Shown here: positions 25,820-39,704 of the stretch, one piece after another
How positions within the stretch are numbered: the first letter of the stretch is position 1
How the letters are laid out: each line of letters begins with the position of its first letter
Origin: Pseudomonadota bacterium
Lineage (GTDB): Bacteria > Pseudomonadota > Gammaproteobacteria > Steroidobacterales > Woeseiaceae
Assembly (NCBI GenBank): GCA_022563195.1
Contig: JADFNV010000001.1
Location: 1 to 64,000 of the forward strand
DNA: 64,000 nucleotides
Direction: 5' to 3'
Notes under the pieces: model-generated
What the model saw: the letters and a program-made list of their open reading frames with translations, nothing else
What the model was told of the DNA's origin: nothing
Database searches by the model: none
Program-made: the position numbers and the translations under genes

Positions 25820-27081
25820 GCAGCGAAAAGAAATCCCAATCGACAAAGTTGATCGTCGGTTTCGCAATAGCAATTGCGGTGGTCGCTTACGTCGGCGTCA
25901 AGTACCCGATGCCCGGTGACAACGCAGTCGGAACGGTTGCCCCGGCAGAGCGTTATCGTGGTGATCAGCCGACCGAAGCAGATGTCACGCTCGATGATGA
26001 GACCGTGGCACAGGTCATGCAAACTGATGTGTATCAAATGATCATCAGCGACGAGGCCTTCGCCGAAGCCATGCGCAGTGACGCTTTTCGCAACTTGTTG
26101 CGCAGCGACGCTCTGTTAGCTGCGATGCGCAGTGATGCTTTCCGCAGTGCCTTACGCAGCGATGTGTTCATCAGCGCAATGCGCAGCGACGCGTTCCTGA
26201 GTGCGATGCGCAGCGATGTGTTCCTGAGTGCGATGCGCGGCGACGCGTTCCTGAGTGCGATGCGCAGCGACGCGTTTCTCGCGGCAATGCGCAACGATGC
26301 GTTCATGAGCGTGCTTCGTAGTGACGCGTTCCTGAGCGCTATGCGCAGCGATGCGTTCCTGAGTGCCATGCGCAGCGATGCGTTCCTGAGCATTGCACGG
26401 AACGATGCATTTCTGAGCATGTTGAGAAACGATGCTTTTCTCGCTGCGTTGCTGAGCGACGTTACTCGAAGCTCTTTGGGCCGTGATGTCAGCCTGGCAG
26501 ACGCGTTGAGGAATGATGTCGCACTCGCAGATGTGCTGGCTGCAGACCTCGCGTTGGCCGATGTATTCGCCAGTGACATGTTTCGTAGTGTATTGCTGAG
26601 TGACGCATTCCGCGAAGCGCTTCGCGGCGATACGTTTCGTGCTGCGCTGCGCGATGACGTGTTTCGCAGCATGCTTCGCAGCGACGCGTTCCTGAGTGCA
26701 ATGCGCAGCGACGCCTTCCTGAGTGCAATGCGCAGCGACGCGTTCCTGAGTGCAATGCGCAGCGACGCCTTCCTGAGTGCAATGCGCAGCGATGCGTTCA
26801 TGAGTGTGCTTCGCAGCGATGCGTTCATGAGTGTGCTTCGCAGCGACGCGTTCCTGAGTGCAATGCGCAGCGACGCGTTCCTGAGTGCGATTCGCAATGA
26901 CGCGTTTTTCAGTGCGATGCGCAATGATGCGTTTCTGAGTGCCATGCGCAGCGATGCGTTTTTAAGCGCCTTGAGCAACGATGCGTTTCGCGCTGCCTTG
27001 CGAAACAGCGACGCATTCCGACAAATGTTACGGGCAGATGCGCAGCGAGGCATGATGCGACGCAGCGAACTCGACAACTAG
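25816..27081 (+). CDS. membrane-anchored nonapeptide-repeat protein (37 tandem units)
   Basis: The 421-residue product has a short cytoplasmic N-terminus, one TM helix (about residues 11-29), a linker, and then 37 tandem units at residues 78-415 with consensus SDAFLSAMR. Most units are nine residues; units 1, 17-19 and 36 have ten. Position 2 is almost always Asp, 4 Phe, and 9 usually Arg. Orientation should place the repeats in the periplasm. The gene overlaps the anti-sigma stop by ATGA, so it belongs to the sigma operon. I know no family with this unit. It could be a sensor, scaffold or solenoid; that is inference. Confidence 0.9.
   Translation: MSSEKKSQSTKLIVGFAIAIAVVAYVGVKYPMPGDNAVGTVAPAERYRGDQPTEADVTLDDETVAQVMQTDVYQMIISDEAFAEAMRSDAFRNLLRSDALLAAMRSDAFRSALRSDVFISAMRSDAFLSAMRSDVFLSAMRGDAFLSAMRSDAFLAAMRNDAFMSVLRSDAFLSAMRSDAFLSAMRSDAFLSIARNDAFLSMLRNDAFLAALLSDVTRSSLGRDVSLADALRNDVALADVLAADLALADVFASDMFRSVLLSDAFREALRGDTFRAALRDDVFRSMLRSDAFLSAMRSDAFLSAMRSDAFLSAMRSDAFLSAMRSDAFMSVLRSDAFMSVLRSDAFLSAMRSDAFLSAIRNDAFFSAMRNDAFLSAMRSDAFLSALSNDAFRAALRNSDAFRQMLRADAQRGMMRRSELDN
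26047..27060 (+). repeat. 37-unit tandem 27-bp repeat encoding a nonapeptide
   Basis: The coding repeat has a 27-bp period. Units 24-27 (26680-26787) are almost identical and alternate GACGCG/GACGCC, showing a recent 54-bp duplication. Units 28 and 29 are also identical to each other in protein. Units 17-19 (26482-26571) have a 30-bp period. The array is probably prone to copy-number change by slippage. Confidence 0.9.
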
Positions 27082-27110
27082 TCGCTGTCCGGTCACGTCA
27101 ACACAAGCAA

Positions 27111-27139
27111 GGGTCCTCTTGCCCGACGGCAGAGGACCC
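27111..27139 (+). promoter_or_regulatory. hairpin between repeat gene and peptidase, covers a possible ribosome-binding site
   Basis: A perfect 8-bp stem (GGGTCCTC at 27111-27118 with GAGGACCC at 27132-27139) plus an inner 4-bp stem (TGCC/GGCA) and a four-base loop. There is no U-run after it, so a classical terminator is unlikely. The GAGGA of the right arm is nine bases from the TTG at 27146, so the hairpin may hide the ribosome-binding site of the peptidase gene or mark an mRNA processing site. Confidence 0.55.
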
Positions 27140-27145
27140 GCGTCG

Positions 27146-30139
27146 TTGCCCAGGCAGGTATGGTTCCACAACAATTATAAAAAAGAGGATATTGTTATCC
27201 GCAGCACAATCCTGATTGGACTATCTGTTTTACTCCTGTTCGCCGATAAGGCGCACGCGGAAGCCTTTGAAATGGATGTCGTCGAAACGGACGAAGTACG
27301 GCTGCTCTACTTCGATCCGTTTCAGACCCACCTGGTTCCGCACGTTTTGCGCAATTTCCATAACTCATTAGACTTCCAACGCAAGATATTCGAGTGGGAA
27401 CCGCACGAGAAGTCGACCATCGTACTGACCGACCTGAGTGACTACGGCAATGCCGGAGCCAGCGCCTCGCCGTATAACGGAATTTCGGTTTATATAGCCC
27501 CGGCCAGTCGTACGCTCGAGACCATGCCGAGCAGTGAACGCATTTTCATGATCATGAATCATGAGCTCGTGCATATCGCAAACATGGACGTTGCAAACTC
27601 GCGGGACCGCCGCTGGCGGCGTTTTTTCGGCGGCAAGCCCCGGCATACAGACCGGCACCCGGAGTCGATACTCTACAACTACCTTACCGTGCCTCGTCTG
27701 AGCTCGCCTCGCTGGTACCTCGAGGGTGCGGCCGTTTTCATGGAAACGTGGATGTCCGGCGGCGTCGGTCGTGCTCAGGGCGCTTACGATGAAATGGTGT
27801 TCCGCTCGATGGTTCGCGACGACGCGTATTTTTACAGCAACTTAGGAATCGTGTCGGAAGGCGTCAGCGTTGATTTCCAGGCCGGCGTCAACGCCTATTT
27901 ATACGGCACGCGTTTCATTAGCTATCTCGCCTACGAGTACACACCGCAACACGTGATTGACTGGCTGCGGCGTGGCGAAGACAGCGAGCGCTATTACTCG
28001 AAGCAGTTCACGCGTGTTTTTGGCATGCCGCTCAAGGACGCCTGGAATGACTGGATCGCGTTCGAGCACGAGTTCCAGAACGCAAATCTCCAGGTTCTCC
28101 GCGAATACCCGATCACTACAACAAACCCTCTGACCACACAGACGCTCGGTTCCATTTCGCGTTCGTTTATCGACGAAGAGCGTGGCGAGATGATCGGCGC
28201 ATTCCGCTATCCGGGTGTCGTCGCTCACGTGGGTAAGATGTCACTGCGGACCGGTGAGGTCGAGCACGTGGTCGACATCAAGGGTCCGATGACCTATCGC
28301 GTAACGTCATCCGCATTCGATCCAGCGAGTCGGACGTTTTTTTACACCGCCGACAACCTTGCTTTTCGCGATCTGATGGCCGTCAACGTCGACACGGGTG
28401 AGGCACGCATGTTGTTGAAAGACGCACGCATTGGTGACCTTGCTTTCAACGCTGCCGATCGCTCGTTGTGGGGGCTTAGGCATTTGAATGGCTACGTATC
28501 GTTGGTTCGCATGCCGTATCCGTATTCCGAGTGGAACCTCGTGTATGCCTGGCCCTACGGTCACGTGGCCTATGAAATGGATATTTCCGCGGACGGCGAG
28601 ATGCTCTCGGCGTCAGTCGGTGAGATAGACGGCCGGCAATATCTCAGGGTGTTCAGGATTGCCGACCTGCTAGAGGAAAACGTCGATCCGATCCGGGAGT
28701 TCGAGTTCACACCAGCGGCACCAGAGGGATTCGTGTTTTCGTCAGACTCCAAGACCCTGTATGGCAGCTCTTATTACACAGGCGTGTCAAACATCTTCTA
28801 CTTCGATTTAGAGACCGACATTATGGAGGCGGTCAGCAACACCGAAACGGGGTTGTTTCGCCCGATACCGATGCAGGACGGCTCATTAACCGTTTTTGAA
28901 TACACGGGCCAGGGATTCGTCCCAAAGAAATTAGATCCTGTAATTCTTGAGGACTTCAGTTCAATCATGTTTCTCGGCAAAGAGATTGCCGAAAAACATG
29001 CCGTCGTCGCCGACTGGAACGTCATAACGACGCTCAATAAGTACGATCACGAAGAATTAATCCGCGCTCGCGGCAAATATCGCCCGTATCGTGAGCTGGG
29101 CTACGACTCTGGTTACCCCATTGTCGAAGGCTATCGTGATACCGAGGCGCTGGGCTGGACATTTCAATGGAGCGACCCGGCACAGCTACATCGACTGGGC
29201 TTGACGACGAGTTTCTCGTGGGACGATGAATTACCGTCATCTGAGCAGGTGCACGTTAATCTCGAGTACGAAGCCCTCAACTGGTACGCCCGGTATTGGC
29301 ACAATGGCGCCGATTTTTATGACCTGGCCGGACCCACTGAACGCAGCCGCAAGGGCGATGCCTACGTCATCGGCTATGAGCGTGCCTTGATCTTCGATCG
29401 GCCCAGGAGACTGGAGTTTTCCGCCGAGGTCGCCTACTTCACGGGTCTCGACACCTTGCCCAACAACCAAAATATTCCAACACTGGTTATCGAGGACATT
29501 CTCTCTGCCAGTATCGGATTAAGATATTCGAACACGCGAAGCTCGATCGGCGCCGTCGATCACGAGAAAGGCTATCGCTGGGAAATCGATGTGACGTCTG
29601 ACGAGTCCGACTTTAGCACGGTTGTAAAATCGCATGTCGGCCTGGATTTTGGATTCGCCCTGCCATGGAAGCACTCTTCAATCTGGCTTTACAACTCCGC
29701 GGGTGAGAGCGACGGCGATCCGACGGATCCACTCGGCAATTTCTATTTCGGCGGATTCGGCAATAACTACGTCGATAATCGTCACGAAAAACGCTACCGC
29801 GAGTACTACAGCTTTCCGGCGTTTGAAATTGACGAGATCAGCGGCACCAACTTCGTAAAATCGACGCTGGAGTGGAATCTGCCGCCAATTCGTTTCCGCG
29901 AAGTGGGATCCCCAAGCTTTTTCCTCAAGCACATCCGGCCTGCCGTGTTCCTCAGCGGGCTGCGTACCGATGTCGGAAAAGCTACGGAGCGTACGGTTTC
30001 GACGCTCGGCGCACAACTCGACCTCGAGTTCACGTTGGCGCACCGTTTACCAATGACGTTGTCAGTAGGATATGCGACTGGCTACGAGCACGGTGAACGA
30101 CTTGGCAATGAATGGATGATATCGCTTAAAATACTGTGA
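27146..30139 (+). CDS. secreted HExxH metallopeptidase with propeller-like centre and barrel-like C-terminus
   Basis: About 997 residues. A signal peptide ends near ADKAHA; the N-terminal peptidase MA-like domain has HELVH (about residues 139-143) and a downstream Glu in WYLEGAAVF. The middle (about 300-600) looks like a repeat of beta-strands, perhaps a propeller (DPASRTFFYTADN; FSSDSKTLYGSSYY). The last 350 residues alternate hydrophobic and aromatic residues, as in outer-membrane barrels, ending WMISLKIL. The start is uncertain: TTG 27146 has GAGGA upstream but inside a hairpin; no ATG or GTG lies near the signal peptide. It precedes prsW by one base. Confidence 0.8.
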   Translation: MPRQVWFHNNYKKEDIVIRSTILIGLSVLLLFADKAHAEAFEMDVVETDEVRLLYFDPFQTHLVPHVLRNFHNSLDFQRKIFEWEPHEKSTIVLTDLSDYGNAGASASPYNGISVYIAPASRTLETMPSSERIFMIMNHELVHIANMDVANSRDRRWRRFFGGKPRHTDRHPESILYNYLTVPRLSSPRWYLEGAAVFMETWMSGGVGRAQGAYDEMVFRSMVRDDAYFYSNLGIVSEGVSVDFQAGVNAYLYGTRFISYLAYEYTPQHVIDWLRRGEDSERYYSKQFTRVFGMPLKDAWNDWIAFEHEFQNANLQVLREYPITTTNPLTTQTLGSISRSFIDEERGEMIGAFRYPGVVAHVGKMSLRTGEVEHVVDIKGPMTYRVTSSAFDPASRTFFYTADNLAFRDLMAVNVDTGEARMLLKDARIGDLAFNAADRSLWGLRHLNGYVSLVRMPYPYSEWNLVYAWPYGHVAYEMDISADGEMLSASVGEIDGRQYLRVFRIADLLEENVDPIREFEFTPAAPEGFVFSSDSKTLYGSSYYTGVSNIFYFDLETDIMEAVSNTETGLFRPIPMQDGSLTVFEYTGQGFVPKKLDPVILEDFSSIMFLGKEIAEKHAVVADWNVITTLNKYDHEELIRARGKYRPYRELGYDSGYPIVEGYRDTEALGWTFQWSDPAQLHRLGLTTSFSWDDELPSSEQVHVNLEYEALNWYARYWHNGADFYDLAGPTERSRKGDAYVIGYERALIFDRPRRLEFSAEVAYFTGLDTLPNNQNIPTLVIEDILSASIGLRYSNTRSSIGAVDHEKGYRWEIDVTSDESDFSTVVKSHVGLDFGFALPWKHSSIWLYNSAGESDGDPTDPLGNFYFGGFGNNYVDNRHEKRYREYYSFPAFEIDEISGTNFVKSTLEWNLPPIRFREVGSPSFFLKHIRPAVFLSGLRTDVGKATERTVSTLGAQLDLEFTLAHRLPMTLSVGYATGYEHGERLGNEWMISLKIL

Positions 30140-30140
30140 C

Positions 30141-31166
30141 ATGTTCACAGATATTCTGATTCGCGCACCGGTCGGACTTTTCCCTGTCCTGATCTTTCTC
30201 GTGGTCCTACTCTACCTGGACAGCTATAAACTGATTCGTTTCAAAACGATCCTGTGGGTCATCGCCAGCGGTGCGCTCATGACGGTGCTCGCGTATTTCG
30301 TCAACGGCTTTCTGAGCGAACAACTACAGATTGAAGTCAGTAACAGTAGCTTTCCACGATATGTGTCGCCGATCAGTGAGGAAGTGTTGAAGGCGCTTGT
30401 CATCGTGTTGTTGTTCCGCCTGAATCGAATCGGTTTTCTCGTCGACAGTGCGATTATGGGGTTTGCTGTCGGTGCCGGATTCGCATTTGTCGAAAACCTT
30501 TATTACCTGCAGTCCCACGGCGACGCACATATCGCCTTATGGGTCGTGCGTGGCTTCGGTACTGCAATGATGCACGGCGCAGTCACGGCTATCTTTGCCA
30601 TCCTGTCCCAGACCCTGACCGAGCGACATATGAAGATCAACCCGTTGTTATATGTCCCGGGACTCGCAACAGCGATAGCGCTGCACTCCGCCTTCAATCA
30701 CTTCCTTCTGCCGCCGATATTGACGACACTTTGCATTATGGTGTTTTTTCCGCTCGTGCTAACCATCGTTTTCAGAAAAAGTGCGACGCATATGCACGAG
30801 TGGCTCGAACTGGACTTCGACGCCGATGCGCGCCTGCTCTATCAAATTAATTCGGGTGAGTTTGCCGAGTCAAAAATTGGGCTCTTCCTGCACGATCTGC
30901 GCGACAAGTTCGATGGTCCCATCGTCGTCGATATGCTCTGTTATCTGCGTCTGTACACCGAGCTTGCCTTGCGCGCCAAAGGCGTATTGATGATGCGCGA
31001 AAACGGACTCGATGTAGCCGTTGGCGATCGCACTCGCGAAAAATTCACCGAAATGGAATACCTGGAAAATAGCATTGGTAAGACTGGCCTGTTGGCGCTG
31101 CGCCCATTTCTACACATGACGCGCAAAGACCTGTGGCAGTTATACGTGCTTGAGGATAAGGACTAG
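30141..31166 (+). CDS. prsW: PrsW family intramembrane metalloprotease with C-terminal extension
   Basis: A 341-residue polytopic membrane protein with the PrsW signatures: EEVLK (residues 80-84), GFAFVEN (about 113-119), and HSAFNH (about 182-187). PrsW of Bacillus is the site-1 protease that cuts the anti-sigma factor RsiW. Here it follows a one-TM anti-sigma gene in the same cluster, so that protein is a likely substrate. After the TM core, about 120 residues form a soluble C-terminal domain not found in the smallest members. It begins one base after the peptidase stop and ends convergently with the TPR gene (31163-31166 shared). Confidence 0.9.
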   Translation: MFTDILIRAPVGLFPVLIFLVVLLYLDSYKLIRFKTILWVIASGALMTVLAYFVNGFLSEQLQIEVSNSSFPRYVSPISEEVLKALVIVLLFRLNRIGFLVDSAIMGFAVGAGFAFVENLYYLQSHGDAHIALWVVRGFGTAMMHGAVTAIFAILSQTLTERHMKINPLLYVPGLATAIALHSAFNHFLLPPILTTLCIMVFFPLVLTIVFRKSATHMHEWLELDFDADARLLYQINSGEFAESKIGLFLHDLRDKFDGPIVVDMLCYLRLYTELALRAKGVLMMRENGLDVAVGDRTREKFTEMEYLENSIGKTGLLALRPFLHMTRKDLWQLYVLEDKD

Positions 31167-32926
31167 TCAGGAAACTCGATGCCGAGTTCGGCCGCAAATT
31201 GCTGCATGCGCGGATCGTCATGCATCGATTTCGTTTGCGGGAACCACGTCACCAGCCAGGGGAACCACGGTATCTTCTCGTCTCTGGCGGCCCGCATCCA
31301 TTTCATCGTCTCTTCACGATCCTCGAGTCCGCCATAGATAAGCGATAACGTGAAAGGGTTGTTTTCTCTTTTGTGAACGAATTCGAGCACAGCCGCTGCA
31401 TCTTCGTCGCGATCGGCAGTGGCGAGTGTGGCAGCGAAAGCGAATCCCCAGAAGCGATTGTTGCGCAGGTGCTCATGCGCCTCGATGGCCTCGTCGACCC
31501 GACCCATGTCCAGGTAGGTTTGTCCGAGCGCAAGCCAGGCAACAGGATAGTTCGGATTCAGGCCGATCGTGGTCTGCGCTTCTGCAATTGCTTGTTCAAA
31601 CATTCCCGCATCGCGATACTGATCTGCGAGCCAGGCCGTGTAGAAAGGGGACAGCGGGTTGAGCTCCGTCGTGTACTCGCCGTATTCGATGGCTTCCTCG
31701 TCTCTTAGCAATAACTCCAGCAACCATGCGTAGTGGTAGTGCGCGTCGACGAGGCTCGGATTGAGTTCAAGAGCACGCAAGAAGGCTTCTTCGCCGCCCG
31801 CGAAGTCCCACTCATAATAGATCTTGTACATGCCGACAGCAAGGTATGCCTCCGCGAGATCGGAATCGTATTCAAGCGCGCGCTGCGCCGCTTCTTTCGC
31901 GCGCGGATAGGCGCCGGCGACCGGGTACGGGCTGTGACCAAGCTGTGAGTAGCCGATCGCAAGACCTGCGTAGGCCAGTGCACTTGTGGGATCGTTCTCG
32001 ACCGCTTCCGTAAATATCTCGATCGCGCGCCGGTAACCTCGCGGCGAGCCCTTGTGCAGCTGAAACATGCCTTTCAGGTAGGCTTCGTAGGTGGCCGAAT
32101 CAGGTCCATCAGTCACAGCAAGCTGCCGTTCTTCATCGGGCGTCAGCTGCACCTTAACTTCGCGAGCGACGGCGCTGGCAACCTCGTTCTGCATCGATAT
32201 CAAGCCATCGAACTCGCGAGTGAAGCTCTCGGTCCACAGTAGTTGCTCGGTCTGGGCGTCAACGAGCGTTACGTTGACACGAACCTGGTCGCCTTCCCGC
32301 ATGACCGAGCCCGAGAGTATCTTGTCGACGCCCAGCATCTCGCGGATATCCGCAAGCGACATATCCCCAGTGACGCGTCGCGACGAAAAACGCGAGGTGA
32401 CCCTGAACTGGGTGATTCGCGACAACGACGTTATCAGCGCGCCATGGAGGCCGGCAGACAGGAATTCCTGACCGGTGTCTCCTGACAGATTCTCGAGCGG
32501 CAGCACGGCTATTGCCGTAGCAAGATCGGCCGCCGCGTACCAGGGCCCGGCGCCTCGCAACGGTCCCTGTCGAATCTCGTTGATCGTACTGCCTGCAAAG
32601 ATCACGGCGACAGCGATGAGCGAGACCAGGATGATGTAGTCAGGTTTGCGAAGGTTGAGATCCGTAGTGTCGGCAGCGCCTGCCGGCGGCGTCCGCACAA
32701 TGCCTGCCGGCGTGATGTCGTATCGCCAGCCAAATATGACGGCGAGCGGAAAACCGGCTATACCCGCCAACCATATGTGCTGCAATGCGGTATCCGGTAT
32801 GCCAAAAGACTGGAATGCCAGCGCGATGACTTCCAAAAGGGCCCACACGCCGACGATGTAGATCGCGGCGGTTCTGAACACGCGGCGCCGCCGCATTTCT
32901 CGTACGAATTGTCCCAGTCCGGGCAT
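31163..32926 (-). CDS. membrane TPR protein with TolB-like N-terminal domain
   Basis: A 587-residue protein. The N-terminus has two TM helices (YIVGVWALLEVIALAFQSFG; IWLAGIAGFPLAVIFGW) and a third near residue 100. A TolB/FlgO-like segment follows (IAVLPLENLSGDTGQEFLSAGLHGALITSLSRI...VDKILSGSVMREGDQVRVNVTLVDA), then at least eight TPR-like helices from about residue 270 to 560 (e.g. YAGLAIGYSQLGHSPYP; ALELNPSLVDAHYHYAWLL). ATG 32926 has GGAG upstream. The role is probably a scaffold or sensor at the membrane, sometimes fused elsewhere to cyclases; no catalytic domain is seen here. Confidence 0.8.
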   Translation of the reverse strand: MPGLGQFVREMRRRRVFRTAAIYIVGVWALLEVIALAFQSFGIPDTALQHIWLAGIAGFPLAVIFGWRYDITPAGIVRTPPAGAADTTDLNLRKPDYIILVSLIAVAVIFAGSTINEIRQGPLRGAGPWYAAADLATAIAVLPLENLSGDTGQEFLSAGLHGALITSLSRITQFRVTSRFSSRRVTGDMSLADIREMLGVDKILSGSVMREGDQVRVNVTLVDAQTEQLLWTESFTREFDGLISMQNEVASAVAREVKVQLTPDEERQLAVTDGPDSATYEAYLKGMFQLHKGSPRGYRRAIEIFTEAVENDPTSALAYAGLAIGYSQLGHSPYPVAGAYPRAKEAAQRALEYDSDLAEAYLAVGMYKIYYEWDFAGGEEAFLRALELNPSLVDAHYHYAWLLELLLRDEEAIEYGEYTTELNPLSPFYTAWLADQYRDAGMFEQAIAEAQTTIGLNPNYPVAWLALGQTYLDMGRVDEAIEAHEHLRNNRFWGFAFAATLATADRDEDAAAVLEFVHKRENNPFTLSLIYGGLEDREETMKWMRAARDEKIPWFPWLVTWFPQTKSMHDDPRMQQFAAELGIEFPD

Positions 32927-32973
32927 CAAAGACTCTCCAGCTTATTATATTAGCTGAAAATCCGCTCGCCGCA

Positions 32974-38842
<5,869 letters not shown>

Positions 38843-39174
38843 AAGAACCCTGAAGGATGCGCGTCCTGCGCGCCCTGAATAATTTCTTATTGAGGTGGCG
38901 CCGAAGCGCCGGATTGGACTGCGCGCATGAAAGCACTGGTGTGGGAAATTGCGTAAATTTCCGCTCGGTGGTGCCGATGTTGCTGTCGCTGCCCGATCAA
39001 TCGAGTATATGCGACGAATCCCGCGCGTCGCTACTGCACGGCCGCAAACGCAGTATTTGCGGTCGAAATCGTGGCTTTGGAGCCTGTTTCGCGGTGATTC
39101 GAGGCAGTTGGAATTTGGTTGCGCGCGTAACCATGCCTACGCCAGACAGTTGCTGAGTCCCTGAATGCTCAGAA
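38843..39174. other. intergenic region upstream of gltB
   Basis: This 332-base stretch should hold the gltB promoter on the minus strand. On that strand, GGCGC-TTCG-GCGCC (about 38897-38910) forms a small stable tetraloop hairpin. I see no convincing gene; the plus-strand open frames here lack family similarity and ribosome-binding sites. No terminator or riboswitch could be assigned. Confidence 0.5.
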
Positions 39175-39651
39175 TTACCGCGCGCTCAGCCGAATCTCGC
39201 CCGTCCTTTTGAATGTCAGGGGCTTTGCAAATGGGATATCGACGCCAAGTTGGCCTTTGAGCTCGTAGGAAATATCCCGGGTGGCGCCGTCGCGCACTAT
39301 ATAGAGCAGCTGCGGTGCTGTTCGCAACAAATCGAGCTCCACGCTGATTACGATTTCCCCGTCGCCCTGCGCCGCTATAACAACTGCACATTCCACATTA
39401 CCGCTCGCGAATCGCTGGCCGTCGAGCTCAACTCCGTACGAAACCTTATTGATCGGCAACGGAAACGAATTCGGATTGGTGATATCGAACGACAGCAGGA
39501 ATGTCTGTCCTGAAAAATCGAAATCCGTTAACTGCACGTTTCTGAGGCTGACTCCCGGCGCACTGACTAGCGCGTCCATGCTTGCGCACGACGACAGAAT
39601 ACACGTAGCCAGAATCAAGCTTGTGTTTTGTGCCAGGTATCGTGTGTTCAT
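39175..39651 (-). CDS. LEA type 2 (WHy-domain) lipoprotein
   Basis: The 158-residue product has a lipoprotein signal peptide with lipobox LSSC (about residue 22), then one WHy/LEA-2 beta-sandwich domain (LRNVQLTDFDFSGQTFLLSFDITNPNSFPLPINKVSYGVELDGQ). LEA-2 domains bind or protect membranes and proteins under stress in plants, bacteria and archaea; the bacterial role is unclear. It is transcribed away from gltB. Nothing else identifies its function. Confidence 0.8.
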   Translation of the reverse strand: MNTRYLAQNTSLILATCILSSCASMDALVSAPGVSLRNVQLTDFDFSGQTFLLSFDITNPNSFPLPINKVSYGVELDGQRFASGNVECAVVIAAQGDGEIVISVELDLLRTAPQLLYIVRDGATRDISYELKGQLGVDIPFAKPLTFKRTGEIRLSAR

Positions 39652-39704
39652 TCTACGATCCTCCGCGCAAACCGGTACTCCATCAATATCACCTTGACGG
39701 AGTA

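Noticed and set aside
26047-27060. Tandem 27-bp repeats as a possible CRISPR array
   Set aside because: There are no unique spacers; the whole unit repeats in frame and encodes protein.
26034-27077. Long minus-strand open frame (347 codons) opposite the repeat gene
   Set aside because: It is a mirror of the tandem repeat: the codon pattern of the nonapeptide leaves the opposite strand open in every unit. No ribosome-binding site or family similarity was seen, and the plus frame has the TM anchor and operon overlaps.
27111-27139. Hairpin after the repeat gene as a Rho-independent terminator
   Set aside because: No U-run follows the stem, and the downstream genes seem to belong to the same cluster; a regulatory or processing role is more likely.
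38857-39156. Plus-strand 99-codon frame in the gltB upstream region
   Set aside because: No family resemblance, no ribosome-binding site and biased composition; treated as intergenic.
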